Notes: generated from the sequence alone by a model not told the origin. Shown: positions 1 through 10,407, numbered from the stretch's first letter. The stretch: DNA of 64,000 nucleotides from Marilutibacter penaei (GCF_014145395.1 NZ_JACHTE010000002.1:124001-188000), one strand, 5' to 3'. Program-made: numbers and translations.

Positions 1-1
1 G

Positions 2-1387
2 CATGCGGTACTGGCGCACTGGCCGGATGCCCGCCGTATCGTCGTGGCCTGCGGCCCCGGCAACAACGGCGGCGATGGCCATGAGTTGGCAATGCATGCG
101 CTGGCGTGTGGGCGCGACGTGAGCGTCGTGGGCCTCCCCGCCACATCGCCTGCAGGCGGGACGGCCGCGGAGGCCGTCCGGCGCTACACGGAAGCAGGCG
201 GACGTTCGCAGGTGTTCGACGGACGCTTGCCCCACGCAGACCTGGTGGTCGACGCGCTCTTCGGCATCGGCCTGCATCGCGCACCCGAAGGGGATGCGGC
301 GCGCCTGATCGAAGCGATCAACAGCCATGGCGCCCCGGTGCTGGCGCTGGACGTCCCCAGTGGCGTGGATGCCGGGACGGGCACGGTGCCGGGCATTGCG
401 GTCCAGGCCTCGCACACGCTGGAGTTCATGCGCCGCAAGGCCGGCCTCTGGACGGGCGCGGCGCTGAACCATCGGGGCACGGCCTCCCTGGACACCCTGG
501 AGCTCGAAACCACGGACTTCGACGGCGTGGAGGCCGTCGCCATGCGCTGGACCGTCGACGCGCTGGCGCATGCGTTGCCGGCACGCCGGCGCGACAGCCA
601 CAAGGGCCAGCACGGACGGGTGTTGTGCATCGGGGGCGACCATGGCCACGGGGGGGCGATCGTGATGGTCGCGGAGGCGGCGCTGCGCGTCGGTGCGGGC
701 CTGGTCGAAGTCGCCACCCGCCCGGCGCACGTGGCGCCGCTGCTGGCCCGGCGACCCGAAGCGATGGCGCGCGGTTGTGATGTGCTGGGTGGCGTCACGC
801 TTGAAGGCAGCCTCGCGGCTTGTGATGTCGTCGCGATCGGCCCGGGCCTCAGCCAGTCGGAGTGGGCACGCGAAGCGGTGCCCTGGGTGTCGCGCGCGGG
901 CAAGCCGCTGGTGCTGGATGCCGACGCGCTCAACCTGCTCGCCGAAAGCGCGTGGCCCGTCGTGCCCTCCGATACGATCCTGACGCCGCATCCGGGGGAG
1001 GCGGCGCGCCTGCTTGGCGTGACGACACCGGATATCCAGCGCGACCGGCTCGCCTCGGCCCGCCAGTTGGCCGAGCGACACGGCTGCACCGTCGTCCTCA
1101 AGGGCGCAGGCACCGTGGTGGCATCGCCCGGCCGGAGGCCGGTCGTGATCGCTGCGGGCAACCCCGGCATGGCCGTCGGCGGGATGGGCGATGTGCTGAC
1201 GGGTACCATCGCGGCCTTGCGGGCGCAGGGACTCGATGCGTTCGAAGCGGCCTGCACGGGTGCGCTTCTGCATGCCGCGGCCGGTGATCGCGCGGTCCTG
1301 GAAGGGGGCGCGCGCGGACTGCTGCCCACCGACCTTTCCCCTTGGTTGCGCCGGCTGGCGAACCCCGACTTCCCGGACCCGAGATGA
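2..1387 (+). CDS. nnr: Bifunctional NAD(P)H-hydrate epimerase / ADP-dependent dehydratase (5' end outside window)
   Basis: Repairs hydrated NADH and NADPH: the N-terminal YjeF domain epimerises the R form, and the C-terminal ribokinase-like domain dehydrates the S form using ADP. The frame is open to the left edge, so the first codons lie outside; about 461 residues are visible against roughly 500 in the family. The epimerase loop GPGNNGGDG lies at about bases 53-79. The dehydratase domain starts around base 590 (HKGQHGRVLCIGGDHGHGG), carries TPHPGEA, and ends with GNPGMAVGGMGDVLTG, which contains the catalytic Asp. The stop overlaps the next start in ATGA. The order nnr-tsaE-amidase-mutL is the common proteobacterial arrangement. 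Confidence 0.95.
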   Translation, partial: HAVLAHWPDARRIVVACGPGNNGGDGHELAMHALACGRDVSVVGLPATSPAGGTAAEAVRRYTEAGGRSQVFDGRLPHADLVVDALFGIGLHRAPEGDAARLIEAINSHGAPVLALDVPSGVDAGTGTVPGIAVQASHTLEFMRRKAGLWTGAALNHRGTASLDTLELETTDFDGVEAVAMRWTVDALAHALPARRRDSHKGQHGRVLCIGGDHGHGGAIVMVAEAALRVGAGLVEVATRPAHVAPLLARRPEAMARGCDVLGGVTLEGSLAACDVVAIGPGLSQSEWAREAVPWVSRAGKPLVLDADALNLLAESAWPVVPSDTILTPHPGEAARLLGVTTPDIQRDRLASARQLAERHGCTVVLKGAGTVVASPGRRPVVIAAGNPGMAVGGMGDVLTGTIAALRAQGLDAFEAACTGALLHAAAGDRAVLEGGARGLLPTDLSPWLRRLANPDFPDPR

Positions 1388-1881
1388 GCCACCACATCGT
1401 CCAGATCCCGCTGCCGGACCCCGACGCCACCGAGGCGCTGGGGGTGCGGCTGGCCCGGCATCGCCCGCCTGCGGCCGTGGCTTACCTGCGCGGCGACCTC
1501 GGGGCCGGCAAGTCCACGCTGGCACGAGCCCTGCTCCGTAGCCTCGGCGTGACCGGCACCATCCGCAGTCCGACCTACACGCTCGTCGAGCGCTACCCGC
1601 TCGCGGACGACGGCGAGGCCTGGCATCTGGACCTCTACCGGATCGCCGACGCGGGCGAGCTGGAATACCTGGGCCTCGATGCCGATGGCGTGACCTTGTG
1701 GCTGGTCGAGTGGGCCGAGCGGGGCGGCGGCGCGTTGCCGCCCGCCGACCTGGTGGTCGAACTGCGGGTCGAGGGGGCGGGACGGCAGGCGCGTCTGGTG
1801 CCGGCGAGCGAGGCGGGCGGTGCATGGGTAGACGCAGTGCGGACGGAAACGGTCGAACCGTCAGTTGCGCCGCCTTCCTGA
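1384..1881 (+). CDS. tsaE: tRNA threonylcarbamoyladenosine biosynthesis ATPase TsaE
   Basis: Cytoplasmic P-loop ATPase that, with TsaB and TsaD, makes t6A37 in ANN-decoding tRNAs. The protein is 165 residues, normal for the family. The Walker A motif GDLGAGKS is at residues 37-44, followed by the family signature SPTYTLVERY and the HLDLYRI strand. The ATG at 1384 is chosen because it overlaps the nnr stop (ATGA); an in-frame upstream start at 1342 would lie inside nnr. Function is from family knowledge; the motifs are read directly. Confidence 0.95.
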   Translation: MSHHIVQIPLPDPDATEALGVRLARHRPPAAVAYLRGDLGAGKSTLARALLRSLGVTGTIRSPTYTLVERYPLADDGEAWHLDLYRIADAGELEYLGLDADGVTLWLVEWAERGGGALPPADLVVELRVEGAGRQARLVPASEAGGAWVDAVRTETVEPSVAPPS

Positions 1882-1969
1882 CCGGTTCTTCAAGGAAGTT
1901 CTGGCAGGTGACGGATTAATAAGGGAAAAGGGCTTGCAAAAGCGTCGGTGTGGTGCTTGACTAGCCCTC

Positions 1970-3454
1970 ATGCGAGCGAGGGGAGCCACCGTCCAGAAGG
2001 TCCTGATGGCAGCAGCGCTGCTGGGCGCACTGGCGTGGAATCTCGCTCATGCCTCTCAAATCAATGAGTTGCGGCTGACCAGCGGCGCCACCGGCACCCG
2101 GGCCGAAATCCGCCTGGACATCGAGTCCGAGGTTCGAACGCTCAGCCTGAGCGGGCCGGACCGCCTGGTGGTCGACTTTCCCGGCGCGCAGCTTGCCAAG
2201 GGCATCCAGTTGCCGGGTCCGGCAGGCATCGTGAAGGCCGTACGCGCCGGCCAGCCGGAGCCGGGCACGACCCGCATCGTGTTCGACCTGGCCCAGCCGG
2301 TGGCCGCGCTGCGCCCCCATATGCAACCCGGAATGGGGGGCCCCAGCCTGGTGCTGGAATGGCCCGGCGACGGACAGCCGGCTGCCCAGGTCCCGGCTGC
2401 CCAAGGACGCGTCGCCAGTGCGCCCACCCCTGCAACGGGAGCGGCCCAGGTCCCGGCCGTCGTTGCCGTCGATCCGGAGCAGGCTCCGACAACCGCCGTT
2501 ACCGAGGTCGACCGCGCAGCCTCTGCTGCCGCGACGACCCGCTTGATCACCGAACTTGCGGCACGCGCCACCGAATCCCAGGCCGCGTCCGGTGCCACGG
2601 CCACGGTAACCACGACCGTCCCGAGTGCGGCTCCCACGGTGCAGGGCACGCCACCGGCGGCGGCGCCAGCGCCGGCGCAGGTCCAGCGACTGGTCGCGGA
2701 GCGTGCCATCCGTCCGCTCGTGGTCGCCATCGACGCCGGCCATGGGGGGCAGGACCCCGGCGCCATCGGTCCGAATGGCAAGCGCGAGAAGGACGTGACG
2801 CTCGCCGTCGCGCGTGAGCTCGCGCGGCAGGTCAACGCCACGCCGGGTCTGCGCGCCTACCTGACGCGCGATTCGGACGTGTTCATTCCGCTCAATCGCA
2901 GGGCCGTGCTTGCGCGCCAGGCCAAGGCCGACATCTTCGTTTCGATCCATGCCGATGCCGCCGAGAACCGAAGCGCGCACGGTGCCTCGGTCTACGTCCT
3001 GTCCCTGCGGGGCGCTACCTCCCAGCGCGCCCGCTGGCTGGCGGACAAGGAGAATGCGGCCGACCTCATCGGTGGCGTGCGCATCGAGTCCACCAACGAC
3101 ACGCTGGCCTCGGTGCTGATCGACCTGACCCAGAGCGGCCAGATGCGCGCTTCCGAGGACGCGGCCGGCCATGTGCTCACCAGCCTTGGCAGGGTCGGCC
3201 ATACGCGCCGCGTGGAGAAGGCCAACTTCGCCGTGCTGCGGACCTCGGACATGCCGGCGATGCTGGTGGAGACCGGCTTCATCTCCAACCACGACGAAGA
3301 GCGGCTGCTGGCCGATCCGGCCCATCAGCGCAAGGTCGCCGCCGCGGTGCTGGACGGCGTGAACACTTACTTCGAGCGCCAGCCGCCGCCGGGAACGATG
3401 TACGCGGCCCGTGCCAGCGCGGAGATGGCCGCGGCGGGTGGCGGCAGCCCCTGA
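1970..3454 (+). CDS. amiC: N-acetylmuramoyl-L-alanine amidase, AmiC type
   Basis: Periplasmic zinc amidase that cleaves septal peptidoglycan during daughter-cell separation. The 494 residues begin with a basic start and the hydrophobic run [18 protein letters not shown] (signal peptide). An AMIN domain (about 30-135) comes next, then an Ala/Thr/Pro-rich linker (about 140-245) and an Amidase_3 domain. Candidate zinc and catalytic residues sit in DAGHGG (about residue 257), SIHADA (about 326) and VETGFIS (about 434). No LysM is visible. The ATG at 1970 keeps the positively charged N-region; an ATG at 2006 has a better-placed AGAAGG but would lose it. It lies between tsaE and mutL as in relatives. 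Confidence 0.93.
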   Translation: MRARGATVQKVLMAAALLGALAWNLAHASQINELRLTSGATGTRAEIRLDIESEVRTLSLSGPDRLVVDFPGAQLAKGIQLPGPAGIVKAVRAGQPEPGTTRIVFDLAQPVAALRPHMQPGMGGPSLVLEWPGDGQPAAQVPAAQGRVASAPTPATGAAQVPAVVAVDPEQAPTTAVTEVDRAASAAATTRLITELAARATESQAASGATATVTTTVPSAAPTVQGTPPAAAPAPAQVQRLVAERAIRPLVVAIDAGHGGQDPGAIGPNGKREKDVTLAVARELARQVNATPGLRAYLTRDSDVFIPLNRRAVLARQAKADIFVSIHADAAENRSAHGASVYVLSLRGATSQRARWLADKENAADLIGGVRIESTNDTLASVLIDLTQSGQMRASEDAAGHVLTSLGRVGHTRRVEKANFAVLRTSDMPAMLVETGFISNHDEERLLADPAHQRKVAAAVLDGVNTYFERQPPPGTMYAARASAEMAAAGGGSP

Positions 3455-3481
3455 GACGCACACGCGCGCACCCCGCTCCGC

Positions 3482-3487
3482 TATCAT
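3482..3487 (+). promoter_or_regulatory. Candidate -10 box for mutL
   Basis: TATCAT in the context CTATCATCGAATG, about 60 bases before the mutL GTG. It matches the CTAnnaTCG-type box seen before many genes here. No good -35 is visible. Confidence 0.35.
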
Positions 3488-3548
3488 CGAATGCGACACC
3501 GGACGGCACCGCAAGGTGCCGTTTCCCTTCATCGCCCGATGGTATGCC

Positions 3549-5375
3549 GTGACGATCCGCCCGCTTCCCGACACCCTCGTCAACCAGATCGCCGCCGGAG
3601 AAGTGGTCGAACGACCGGCGTCCGTGGTCAAGGAACTGGTCGAGAATGCATTGGACGCCGGCGGCACCCGCATCGACATCGACCTGGAGGAGGGCGGTGT
3701 CCGGCTGATACGTATCCGTGACAACGGGGGCGGCATGCCGGGCGACGAACTGCCGCTCGCGGTGTCGCGGCATGCCACCAGCAAGATCGCGTCCCTGGAC
3801 GATCTCGAAGGTGTCGCGACGCTGGGGTTCCGGGGCGAGGCATTGCCCTCGATCGCCTCCGTCAGCCGGTTCTCGATCAGCAGCCGGCGGACGGACGACG
3901 ACCATGGCCACGTCCTCGAGATCGACGGAGGGCGCGTGGGCGACGTGGTGCCGACTGCGCATCCGGAAGGCACCACGGTGGAGGTACGCGACCTTTTCTT
4001 CAACGTGCCGGCGCGACGCAAGTTCCTGCGCGCCGAACGCACCGAGCTGGGCCACATCGAGGACTGGTTGCGGCAACTCGCGCTGGCGCGGCCGGACGTC
4101 GAACTGCGCGTGAGCCACAACGGCAAGGTGTCCAGGCGCTGGAAGGGCGAAAGTGACCTGCTGTCAGGCATGCGCCTGCACGAGGCGCTGGGGGAGGCGT
4201 TCCGCGACGCCGCGCTGCGGGTGGACCACGCAGCGGCCGGCCTGCGCCTGCACGGTTGGATCGCGCAGCCGGCCTACAACCGCGCCAGCACCGACCAGCA
4301 GTACCTGTTCGTGAACGGCAGGGCGGTGCGCGACCGCAGCGTGGCCCATGCCGTCCGGCAGGCATATGCCGACGTGCTGTTCCATGGCCGGCATCCGGCG
4401 TACGTGCTTTTCCTCGAGCTCGACCCGCGGCGGGTCGACGTAAACGTACACCCGGCGAAACACGAAGTGCGTTTCCGCGATGTGCGCCTGATCCACGACT
4501 TCGTATACCGGACACTGCACGAAGCACTGGCCGGCACCCGGGCCGGCACGCCTTCCGGCGCCGGGGTCATGCCGGCCGACAACGGTCCGGCGCCGAGCCC
4601 GGCTTCGCCCGGCATCGGTGGAATGACGTCTGCGTCGGGCTACATGCCGCAGGCCCCGCTGGGCCTCCAGGTCGCCGAAACGCGGGCCGGTTATGCGGCC
4701 CTTTACGGAGGGCTGCCTGCGCAGGCCACGCACGACGCGAGCACGGTTGCGGGGCCGCCACAGGCCTTGCCGGACAGTGGAGACGCCACCCTGCCGCCGC
4801 TGGGCTACGCACTGGCCCAGCTGCACGGCATCTACATCCTCGCGCAGACCGCAGAAGGGCTGGTGGTCGTGGACATGCACGCCGCGCACGAGCGCATCGG
4901 GTACGAGAAGCTCAAGTGCGCCCACGATGGCGAGGGCCTGCGGACCCAGCCGCTGCTGGTGCCGTCCAGCCTGGCGGTATCCGAGCGCGAGGCGGACGTT
5001 GCCGAACGCGAGGCCGCCACCCTGGCCGAACTCGGCTTCGAGGTCACCCGCAGCGGACCGCAATCGCTCGCCCTGCGCAGCGTGCCGGCATTGCTGGCCC
5101 ACGGCGACGTCGAGGCGTTGCTGCGCGACGTGCTCGCCGACCTGCGCGAACACGGCGAGTCACGACGCGTGGCCGCGGCGCGCGACGAACTGCTGGCGAC
5201 GATGGCCTGCCATGGCGCGGTACGCGCGAACCGGCGGCTGACCCTGCCGGAGATGAATGCCCTGTTGCGCGAAATGGAGGCGACCGAGCGCTCCGGCCAG
5301 TGCAATCATGGGCGACCGACCTGGGCACGCTTCAGCCTGCCCGAGATCGACCGTTGGTTCTTGAGGGGGCGTTGA
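3549..5375 (+). CDS. mutL: DNA mismatch repair protein MutL (endonuclease-type)
   Basis: GHKL ATPase linking MutS mismatch recognition to strand removal. ATPase motifs are in order: [21 protein letters not shown] and GFRGEAL in the first 110 residues. A Pro/Gly-rich linker (about 330-400) precedes the C-terminal dimerisation domain. That domain carries [12 protein letters not shown] from about residue 442, matching the metal-binding endonuclease motif D-x-H-A-x2-E-x4-E with Met for Gln. The GTG at 3549 gives [20 protein letters not shown], the usual N-terminus; longer in-frame versions overlap amiC and add non-homologous residues. Length is 608 residues. Confidence 0.95.
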   Translation: MTIRPLPDTLVNQIAAGEVVERPASVVKELVENALDAGGTRIDIDLEEGGVRLIRIRDNGGGMPGDELPLAVSRHATSKIASLDDLEGVATLGFRGEALPSIASVSRFSISSRRTDDDHGHVLEIDGGRVGDVVPTAHPEGTTVEVRDLFFNVPARRKFLRAERTELGHIEDWLRQLALARPDVELRVSHNGKVSRRWKGESDLLSGMRLHEALGEAFRDAALRVDHAAAGLRLHGWIAQPAYNRASTDQQYLFVNGRAVRDRSVAHAVRQAYADVLFHGRHPAYVLFLELDPRRVDVNVHPAKHEVRFRDVRLIHDFVYRTLHEALAGTRAGTPSGAGVMPADNGPAPSPASPGIGGMTSASGYMPQAPLGLQVAETRAGYAALYGGLPAQATHDASTVAGPPQALPDSGDATLPPLGYALAQLHGIYILAQTAEGLVVVDMHAAHERIGYEKLKCAHDGEGLRTQPLLVPSSLAVSEREADVAEREAATLAELGFEVTRSGPQSLALRSVPALLAHGDVEALLRDVLADLREHGESRRVAAARDELLATMACHGAVRANRRLTLPEMNALLREMEATERSGQCNHGRPTWARFSLPEIDRWFLRGR

Positions 5376-5379
5376 GCGG

Positions 5380-6330
5380 ATGACACGGGGCATGATGTTG
5401 AGTGGCGTGCTGGCCATGGGGATGGCGGCCGCCGGCTGCGGTGGCGACGCGCCGCCGGACGATACGAGGACACAGGCGATGAGTGCGGAGCACGCGGCCT
5501 TCGAGGCCGAACAACAGCGCTGGCGCCGCCAGCGCGTCGAAACCCTGACCCTGCCCGATGGCTGGACCAGCCTGATCGGCCTGCACTGGCTCGATCCGGG
5601 CCCCCACTACCTGGGCAGCGACGCGGACAACGGCATCGTGCTGGGGGCCGGCCCCGCGCACCTCGGCATGATCGAGCTGCGCGCAGGCACCCTGCGTTTC
5701 GTTCCCGAGGCCGGCCAGGCGCTGACCCTGGACGGCGAGCCGCTGGCAGGAAGCGTGACGCTGCGTGCCGACGACGAGGCGGCCGGGCCGAGCGTCATCG
5801 GTTTCGACGAAGGCAAGGGCCTCATCACCGTGCTCAAGCGCGGGGATCGCCATGCGTTGCGGGTCAAGCATGCCGACGCCGCGACACGCACGCGCTTCAA
5901 GGGACTGGACTACTGGCCTGCCGATCCCGGCTGGCGCATCGAAGGGCGCTTCGTTGCGCACCCTCCCGGCACCACCCTGCCGATCGGCAACATCATCGGC
6001 ACGTTGGACGAGACACCGAACCCGGGCGTCGTCGAGTTCGAGAAGGACGGACAACCCTTTCGGCTGGAAGCGCTGGACGAAGGCGACGGGCGCCTGTTCC
6101 TGGTCTTCGCCGACCTGACCAGCGGCCATGAAAGCTATGGCGCGGGACGCTTCGTCTATGCCGACGCGCCCACGCCCGAGGGTCGCGTCGTGGTGGACTT
6201 CAACCGCGCCTACAATCCGCCCTGCGTGTTCACGCCCTTCGCGACCTGTCCGTTGCCCCCGCTCGAGAACCGGCTTGAACTCGCGGTCACGGCGGGCGAG
6301 AAGAAGTACGATCCCAACGTTTCCCGCTGA
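5380..6330 (+). CDS. DUF1684 domain lipoprotein
   Basis: The 316 residues start with a lipoprotein-like signal (hydrophobic stretch ending AAAGC, probable lipidated Cys near residue 20). The body matches the DUF1684 family: GWTSLIGLHWLDPG near the N-terminus, a central FKGLDYWPAD, and the C-terminal signature FNRAYNPPCVFTPFATCPLPP. I know of no established biochemical function. It starts 4 bases after mutL and is followed after 12 bases by a TraB/GumN gene, so it may be co-transcribed. Probably envelope-anchored. Confidence 0.82.
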   Translation: MTRGMMLSGVLAMGMAAAGCGGDAPPDDTRTQAMSAEHAAFEAEQQRWRRQRVETLTLPDGWTSLIGLHWLDPGPHYLGSDADNGIVLGAGPAHLGMIELRAGTLRFVPEAGQALTLDGEPLAGSVTLRADDEAAGPSVIGFDEGKGLITVLKRGDRHALRVKHADAATRTRFKGLDYWPADPGWRIEGRFVAHPPGTTLPIGNIIGTLDETPNPGVVEFEKDGQPFRLEALDEGDGRLFLVFADLTSGHESYGAGRFVYADAPTPEGRVVVDFNRAYNPPCVFTPFATCPLPPLENRLELAVTAGEKKYDPNVSR

Positions 6331-6342
6331 CTTTCCGGAAGG

Positions 6343-7284
6343 ATGCCCATGCGTCGCCTGCAAGCCCTTGCACTCGCCACCGCGGCGCTGATCGCGCTGC
6401 CCCTCGCTGCCCAGCCGGTCCCGGCGCCGGACGCCGGAGGGACGACGCCACCGGTGCCCCTGCTGTGGCAGGTGTCGGATGCGGACAATTCGCTGTACCT
6501 GCTGGGTTCGTTCCACCTCCTCAAGTCCACCGACTACCCGGTCTCCGCTGACGTCGAAGCCGCCTTCAGCGATGCCGAGCGCCTGGTGTTCGAGGTCGCG
6601 CCGGCCGAACTCACCGACCCCTCCACGGGGATGAAGATGCTGACCGCATCGGGTTTCGAGGACGGACGCACCCTCAGCGAGGTGCTGGATGCCAAGCAGC
6701 TCGCAGGCCTGGACGCGCTGCTCGAGCCCACCGGCCAGAGCGCCGCCATGCTCGAGGCGTTCGAGCCCTGGTTCGTCAACCTGAGCATCGTGATCGGCAT
6801 GTCCCAGCGGCTGGGCTTCAGCGGAGAGGAGGGCCTGGACCAGTACCTGATCAGGCGTTCGGCCGAGGCCGGCAAGCCGGCGTCGGGACTGGAGACGATC
6901 GACGAACAACTGGCGTCGCTCGACAACATGCCGATGGACGAGCAAGTCAGTGCCCTGGTCGAGCTCATCGACGATCCAAAGGGCCTGAAGACGGACCTGC
7001 TCCGCATGCACGACGCGTGGCGGGCGGGCGATGTCGATGCGATGCATGCACTCGCGGTCGATGAGATGCGTGCGAAGACCCCGGAGTCCTATCGCCTGGT
7101 GAACGTGGCCCGCAACGACGCCTGGGTGCCGCAGCTCCGCGCGATGCTCGACGCGCCGGGTGAGGACGATGTCCTGGTGGTGGTGGGCGCCATGCACCTG
7201 CTCGGCGAGGACGGTGTCGTCGAAAAGCTGCGCGCGGAAGGCCTGGACGTCGTACGTGTCTGTTCCGCCTGCGAGGCGCCCTAG
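6343..7284 (+). CDS. TraB/GumN family protein
   Basis: 313 residues with an N-terminal signal sequence (ALATAALIALPLAAQ). The family hallmark is two GxxH motifs: GSFHLL near residue 50 and GAMHLLGEDG near residue 285, separated by a helical region. TraB/GumN relatives are predicted metal-dependent hydrolases; in Xanthomonas a member sits beside the gum cluster, but here no exopolysaccharide genes are near. Likely periplasmic. Substrate cannot be inferred from the sequence. Confidence 0.85.
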   Translation: MPMRRLQALALATAALIALPLAAQPVPAPDAGGTTPPVPLLWQVSDADNSLYLLGSFHLLKSTDYPVSADVEAAFSDAERLVFEVAPAELTDPSTGMKMLTASGFEDGRTLSEVLDAKQLAGLDALLEPTGQSAAMLEAFEPWFVNLSIVIGMSQRLGFSGEEGLDQYLIRRSAEAGKPASGLETIDEQLASLDNMPMDEQVSALVELIDDPKGLKTDLLRMHDAWRAGDVDAMHALAVDEMRAKTPESYRLVNVARNDAWVPQLRAMLDAPGEDDVLVVVGAMHLLGEDGVVEKLRAEGLDVVRVCSACEAP

Positions 7285-7338
7285 TCGCAAGGGAGTCGGC
7301 GGGGCGCGTCCAGGGGCGGGGCCGCCCTGCATGGGGGC

Positions 7339-7752
7339 TCAGCCCGGCGGCACCATGACGATGCAGTCGACCGGACATGCCGGTACGCAGAGCTCGCAGC
7401 CGGTGCACAGGGGCTCGATGACGACGTGCATCAGCTTGCTGGCGCCGATGATCGCATCCACCGGGCAGGCCTGGATGCACTTGGTGCAGCCGATGCAGTC
7501 CGCCTCGACGACCCGGGCGAGCGGAGGCGTGGGATGGTGGAGGCCGCGTTCGCGGTCGTACGGCACCGCCGGGACGCCCAGGCAATGGGCCAGAGCACGC
7601 GCGCCTGCATCGCCGCCGGGTGGACAACGGTCCACGGCGGCTTCGCCACGCGCCATGGCTTCCGCGTAGGGCCGGCATCCGTCGAACCCGCATTGCCGGC
7701 ACTGGGTCTGCGGCAGCAGTCGGTCGAGGCGTTCGACGAGGGGCGTCTGCAT
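7339..7752 (-). CDS. rsxB: RsxB/RnfB-like 4Fe-4S ferredoxin, soluble orphan
   Basis: An iron-sulfur protein related to the B subunit of the Rnf/Rsx membrane electron-transfer complex. From the ATG at 7752 it is 137 residues. It has a four-Cys domain (C18, C21, C26, C43, in CRQCGFDGC...RCPP) and two ferredoxin clusters, [14 protein letters not shown] and [14 protein letters not shown]. The N-terminal membrane anchor of E. coli RsxB is absent, and no rnfACDGE gene is nearby, so it probably works as a free ferredoxin. A GTG at 7788, one base after the metG stop, would add 12 residues; which start is used is uncertain. Confidence 0.85.
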   Translation of the reverse strand: MQTPLVERLDRLLPQTQCRQCGFDGCRPYAEAMARGEAAVDRCPPGGDAGARALAHCLGVPAVPYDRERGLHHPTPPLARVVEADCIGCTKCIQACPVDAIIGASKLMHVVIEPLCTGCELCVPACPVDCIVMVPPG

Positions 7753-7789
7753 CGGCGCAGGCCGGGTCGTGCCCGGCCAGGGCTTCACG

Positions 7790-9835
7790 TCACCTGACCG
7801 GCATGCCCGGGGCGGCGGCGTCGTCGGCGCTCAGCAGGGCCAGCTGGCCGGCATCGAAGCCGGCCGAGAGGATCATGCCTTCGCTCAGGCCGAAGCGCAT
7901 CTTGCGCGGGGCGAGGTTGGCGATGAACACCACGCTGCGCCCGACCAGGGCGTCCGGCTGCGGATACGAAGCGCGGATCCCGGAGAAGATCTGCCGGGTG
8001 CCCAGTTCGCCCGCGTCGAGTTCGAACCGCAGCAGCTTGTCGGAGCCTTCGACGAACTCACAGGCGAGGACCTTGCCGATACGGAGATCGAGGCGGGCGA
8101 AATCGTCGATCCCGATCGTCGCGGGCGCCGTCGCCTGCGAAGGGGGAAGCGAGGCGGCGGGGGCCGCGGTCGGGGCCGCGGGCTTCAGGGATTCCTTGCT
8201 GGCGTCGGTCATGGCGTCGATCAGTTTCGGGTCGATACGGGTGAACAGTGGCGTGTAGGGTGCCAGGCGATGGTCGAGCAGGGGCGTCGCGACGTCGTCC
8301 CAGTGCGATACCGGCGAAGCGAGGAAGGCCTCGGCCTCGGCCGTGACGCGCGGCAGCACCGGCTTCAGTGCCGCGCTGAGCACCCTGAACAGGTTCAGTG
8401 CCTGGGTACAGACGGCATGCAACTCGGCGTCGGCGCCTTCCTGCTTTGCGATCACCCACGGCTTGTGGTCGTCGACGTACTTGTTGGCCTCGTCCGCCAG
8501 TGCCATGGTCAGGCGCAGGGCGGTCGCCGCTTCGTTGCGCGCGTATGCCGCGGCGATCGGCGCGAGCTGCGAGACGAAGCGCGCGTACATCGCCGGGTCG
8601 GGCAGGGCGGTGGCGAGCAGGCCATCGAAGCGCTTGCCGATGAAACCCGCGCAGCGGCTGGCGAGGTTGGCGAACTTGCCGACCAGGTCCGCGTTCACGC
8701 GCGCGACGAAGTCGGAGAGGTTGAGATCGATGTCGTCCACGCCGCCCGAGGTCTTGGCGGCGTAGTAGTAGCGCAGCGCCTCGGGGTCGAGCCCGGCGTC
8801 GAGGTAGGTCCGCGCCATCACGAAGGTCCCGCGCGACTTCGACATCTTGGCGCCGTCGACGGTCAGGTAGCCGTTCACGTGCAGGCGGGTCGGCGCGCGC
8901 ATGCCCGCGCCGTGCAGCACCGCCGGCCAGAACAGGCCGTGGAAGTTCACGATGTCCTTGCCGATGAAGTGGTGCAGCTCGACGTCGCTACCCGGTGCCA
9001 GGTAGCGGTCGAAGTCCAGGCCGCGTTGCTCGCACAGGGCCTGGAAGCTGGACAGGTAGCCGATCGGTGCATCCAGCCAGACATACAGGTACTTGCCGGG
9101 CTGGTCGGGGATCTCGAAACCGAAGTAGGGCGCATCGCGGGAGATGTCCCACGCACGCAGGCCCCCTTCGGCATCCAGCCATTCCATCAGCTTGGACTTC
9201 ACGCCCGGCAGGGCCACGTCGCCGGCGAGCCAATCGCGCAGGAACGCCTCGAAGCCGCCGACCTCGAAGAAGAAGTGCTCGGACTCGCGCAGCTCAGGGG
9301 TCGCGCCGCTCAGGACCGAGCGCGGCTCTTTCAGGTCGGTGGGCGCGTACGTCGCCCCGCAGTGCTCGCAGTTGTCGCCGTACTGGTCGGCCGTGCCGCA
9401 GTTCGGGCAGATGCCCTTGACGTAGCGGTCGGGCAGGAACATCCCCTTGTCGGGGTCGTACAGTTGGGCGACCGAACGCCGGCCGATGTGGCCGGCCGCA
9501 TCGAGCTTGCGGTAGATGGCGTGGACCAGCGTGCGGTTGCGCGCCGAGTTCGTCGAGTCGTAGTGGTCGAAATCCACGTTGAACGCGGCGAAATCGCGCT
9601 CATGGCTGGACTGGATGCCGGCGATGTAGGCTTCGGGCGTCATCCCGGCCTTCTCGGCAGCCAGCATGATGGGGGTGCCATGCGTGTCGTCGGCACAGAC
9701 GAAGTGCGCCGCATGCCCCGACAGCCGCTGGGCGCGCGACCAGATGTCGCCCTGGATGTAGCCGACCAGATGGCCCAGGTGCAGGTGGCCATTGGCGTAG
9801 GGCAGGGCACAGGTGACGACGAACTCGCGGGACAT
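7790..9835 (-). CDS. metG: Methionyl-tRNA synthetase
   Basis: Charges tRNA-Met and tRNA-fMet with methionine. The 681-residue class I synthetase begins [16 protein letters not shown]. It has the HIGH-type motif HLGH at 19-22, a zinc-knuckle Cys set ([18 protein letters not shown], about 146-163), the KMSKS loop in AKMSKSRG, the anticodon-binding helices, and a fused C-terminal tRNA-binding OB domain ([19 protein letters not shown]). The ATG at 9835 matches the family N-terminus. It is directly followed by the RsxB-like ferredoxin. Confidence 0.97.
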   Translation of the reverse strand: MSREFVVTCALPYANGHLHLGHLVGYIQGDIWSRAQRLSGHAAHFVCADDTHGTPIMLAAEKAGMTPEAYIAGIQSSHERDFAAFNVDFDHYDSTNSARNRTLVHAIYRKLDAAGHIGRRSVAQLYDPDKGMFLPDRYVKGICPNCGTADQYGDNCEHCGATYAPTDLKEPRSVLSGATPELRESEHFFFEVGGFEAFLRDWLAGDVALPGVKSKLMEWLDAEGGLRAWDISRDAPYFGFEIPDQPGKYLYVWLDAPIGYLSSFQALCEQRGLDFDRYLAPGSDVELHHFIGKDIVNFHGLFWPAVLHGAGMRAPTRLHVNGYLTVDGAKMSKSRGTFVMARTYLDAGLDPEALRYYYAAKTSGGVDDIDLNLSDFVARVNADLVGKFANLASRCAGFIGKRFDGLLATALPDPAMYARFVSQLAPIAAAYARNEAATALRLTMALADEANKYVDDHKPWVIAKQEGADAELHAVCTQALNLFRVLSAALKPVLPRVTAEAEAFLASPVSHWDDVATPLLDHRLAPYTPLFTRIDPKLIDAMTDASKESLKPAAPTAAPAASLPPSQATAPATIGIDDFARLDLRIGKVLACEFVEGSDKLLRFELDAGELGTRQIFSGIRASYPQPDALVGRSVVFIANLAPRKMRFGLSEGMILSAGFDAGQLALLSADDAAAPGMPVR

Positions 9836-9862
9836 GGCAACCGGGCGTGTGGAAGGGCGCCG

Positions 9863-9868
9863 ATTATC
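9863..9868 (-). promoter_or_regulatory. Candidate -10 box for metG
   Basis: GATAAT (reverse strand) in GCGATAATCGGCGCC, about 27 bases before the metG ATG. Same style as the other TAnAAT-CG boxes in the window; -35 not evident. Confidence 0.35.
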
Positions 9869-9905
9869 GCATGGCCGCCCGGAGCGGGGCGGCAGCGTGG
9901 GACCC

Positions 9906-9931
9906 AAGCAAAGGCCCGGTTGCCCGGGCCT
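9906..9931 (-). terminator. Intrinsic terminator after the DUF2147 gene
   Basis: A perfect 8-bp stem, AGGCCCGG/CCGGGCCT with a 4-base loop (9912-9931), followed on the reverse strand by TTTGCTT. It lies 32 bases after the DUF2147 stop. The U-tract is short, so strength is uncertain. Confidence 0.6.
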
Positions 9932-9963
9932 CCATGTTCATCGTGACGCGGGCCGCGCGCAGC

Positions 9964-10407
9964 TCATTCGCGGCGCATCCAGACCTGGGTCCGGCCGAGC
10001 AGGGAGAAGCCCAGGAACCCGCGCACTTCGAGCTTGTCGCCCCCATCGGCGAGCCGCAGCTTCGCCGAATACAGCTTGCCGCTGGCGGGGTCGAGGATCT
10101 TGCCGTCCTCCCACGCATCACCGTCCTGCTTAAGACCCCACAGGATGACCATGCCCTTGACCGGCTTGCCCTTGCGTTCGCCGGGACACTCCTCGCAGAT
10201 CGGGTCCGGCCCGCGGTCGGATTGCAGGATGTCGTTGACCTTGCCGGCCAGGGAGCCGTCGGCGGCCTGGTAGATCTCGACCACCGACTTGGGCTGTCCG
10301 GTCTCGTCGTCGATGGTGGTCCACTCGCCGATCGGCGACTGGGCCATGGCGGCGCTCGATACCGCGAGCAGTGGCAGGGCGAGCAGGGCGAGCAATCGGT
10401 GGCGCAT
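9964..10407 (-). CDS. DUF2147 secreted protein
   Basis: 147 residues with a clear signal peptide (MRHRLLALLALPLLAVSSAAMAQ) and a single DUF2147 domain. That domain opens with SPIGEWTTIDDETGQPKSVVEIYQ and ends with RGFLGFSLLGRTQVWMR, the typical G-x-W...WxR pattern of this small periplasmic beta-barrel-like family. A Cys pair (ICEEC) could form a disulfide. The ATG at 10407 is preceded by GGAGGG. The gene is monocistronic between two terminators. No biochemical role is established. Confidence 0.85.
   Translation of the reverse strand: MRHRLLALLALPLLAVSSAAMAQSPIGEWTTIDDETGQPKSVVEIYQAADGSLAGKVNDILQSDRGPDPICEECPGERKGKPVKGMVILWGLKQDGDAWEDGKILDPASGKLYSAKLRLADGGDKLEVRGFLGFSLLGRTQVWMRRE

Noticed and set aside
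1961-4171. 736-codon reverse frame
   Set aside because: Antisense to amiC and the start of mutL; no motif.
7769-9946. 725-codon forward frame
   Set aside because: Antisense shadow of metG, which has all synthetase motifs.
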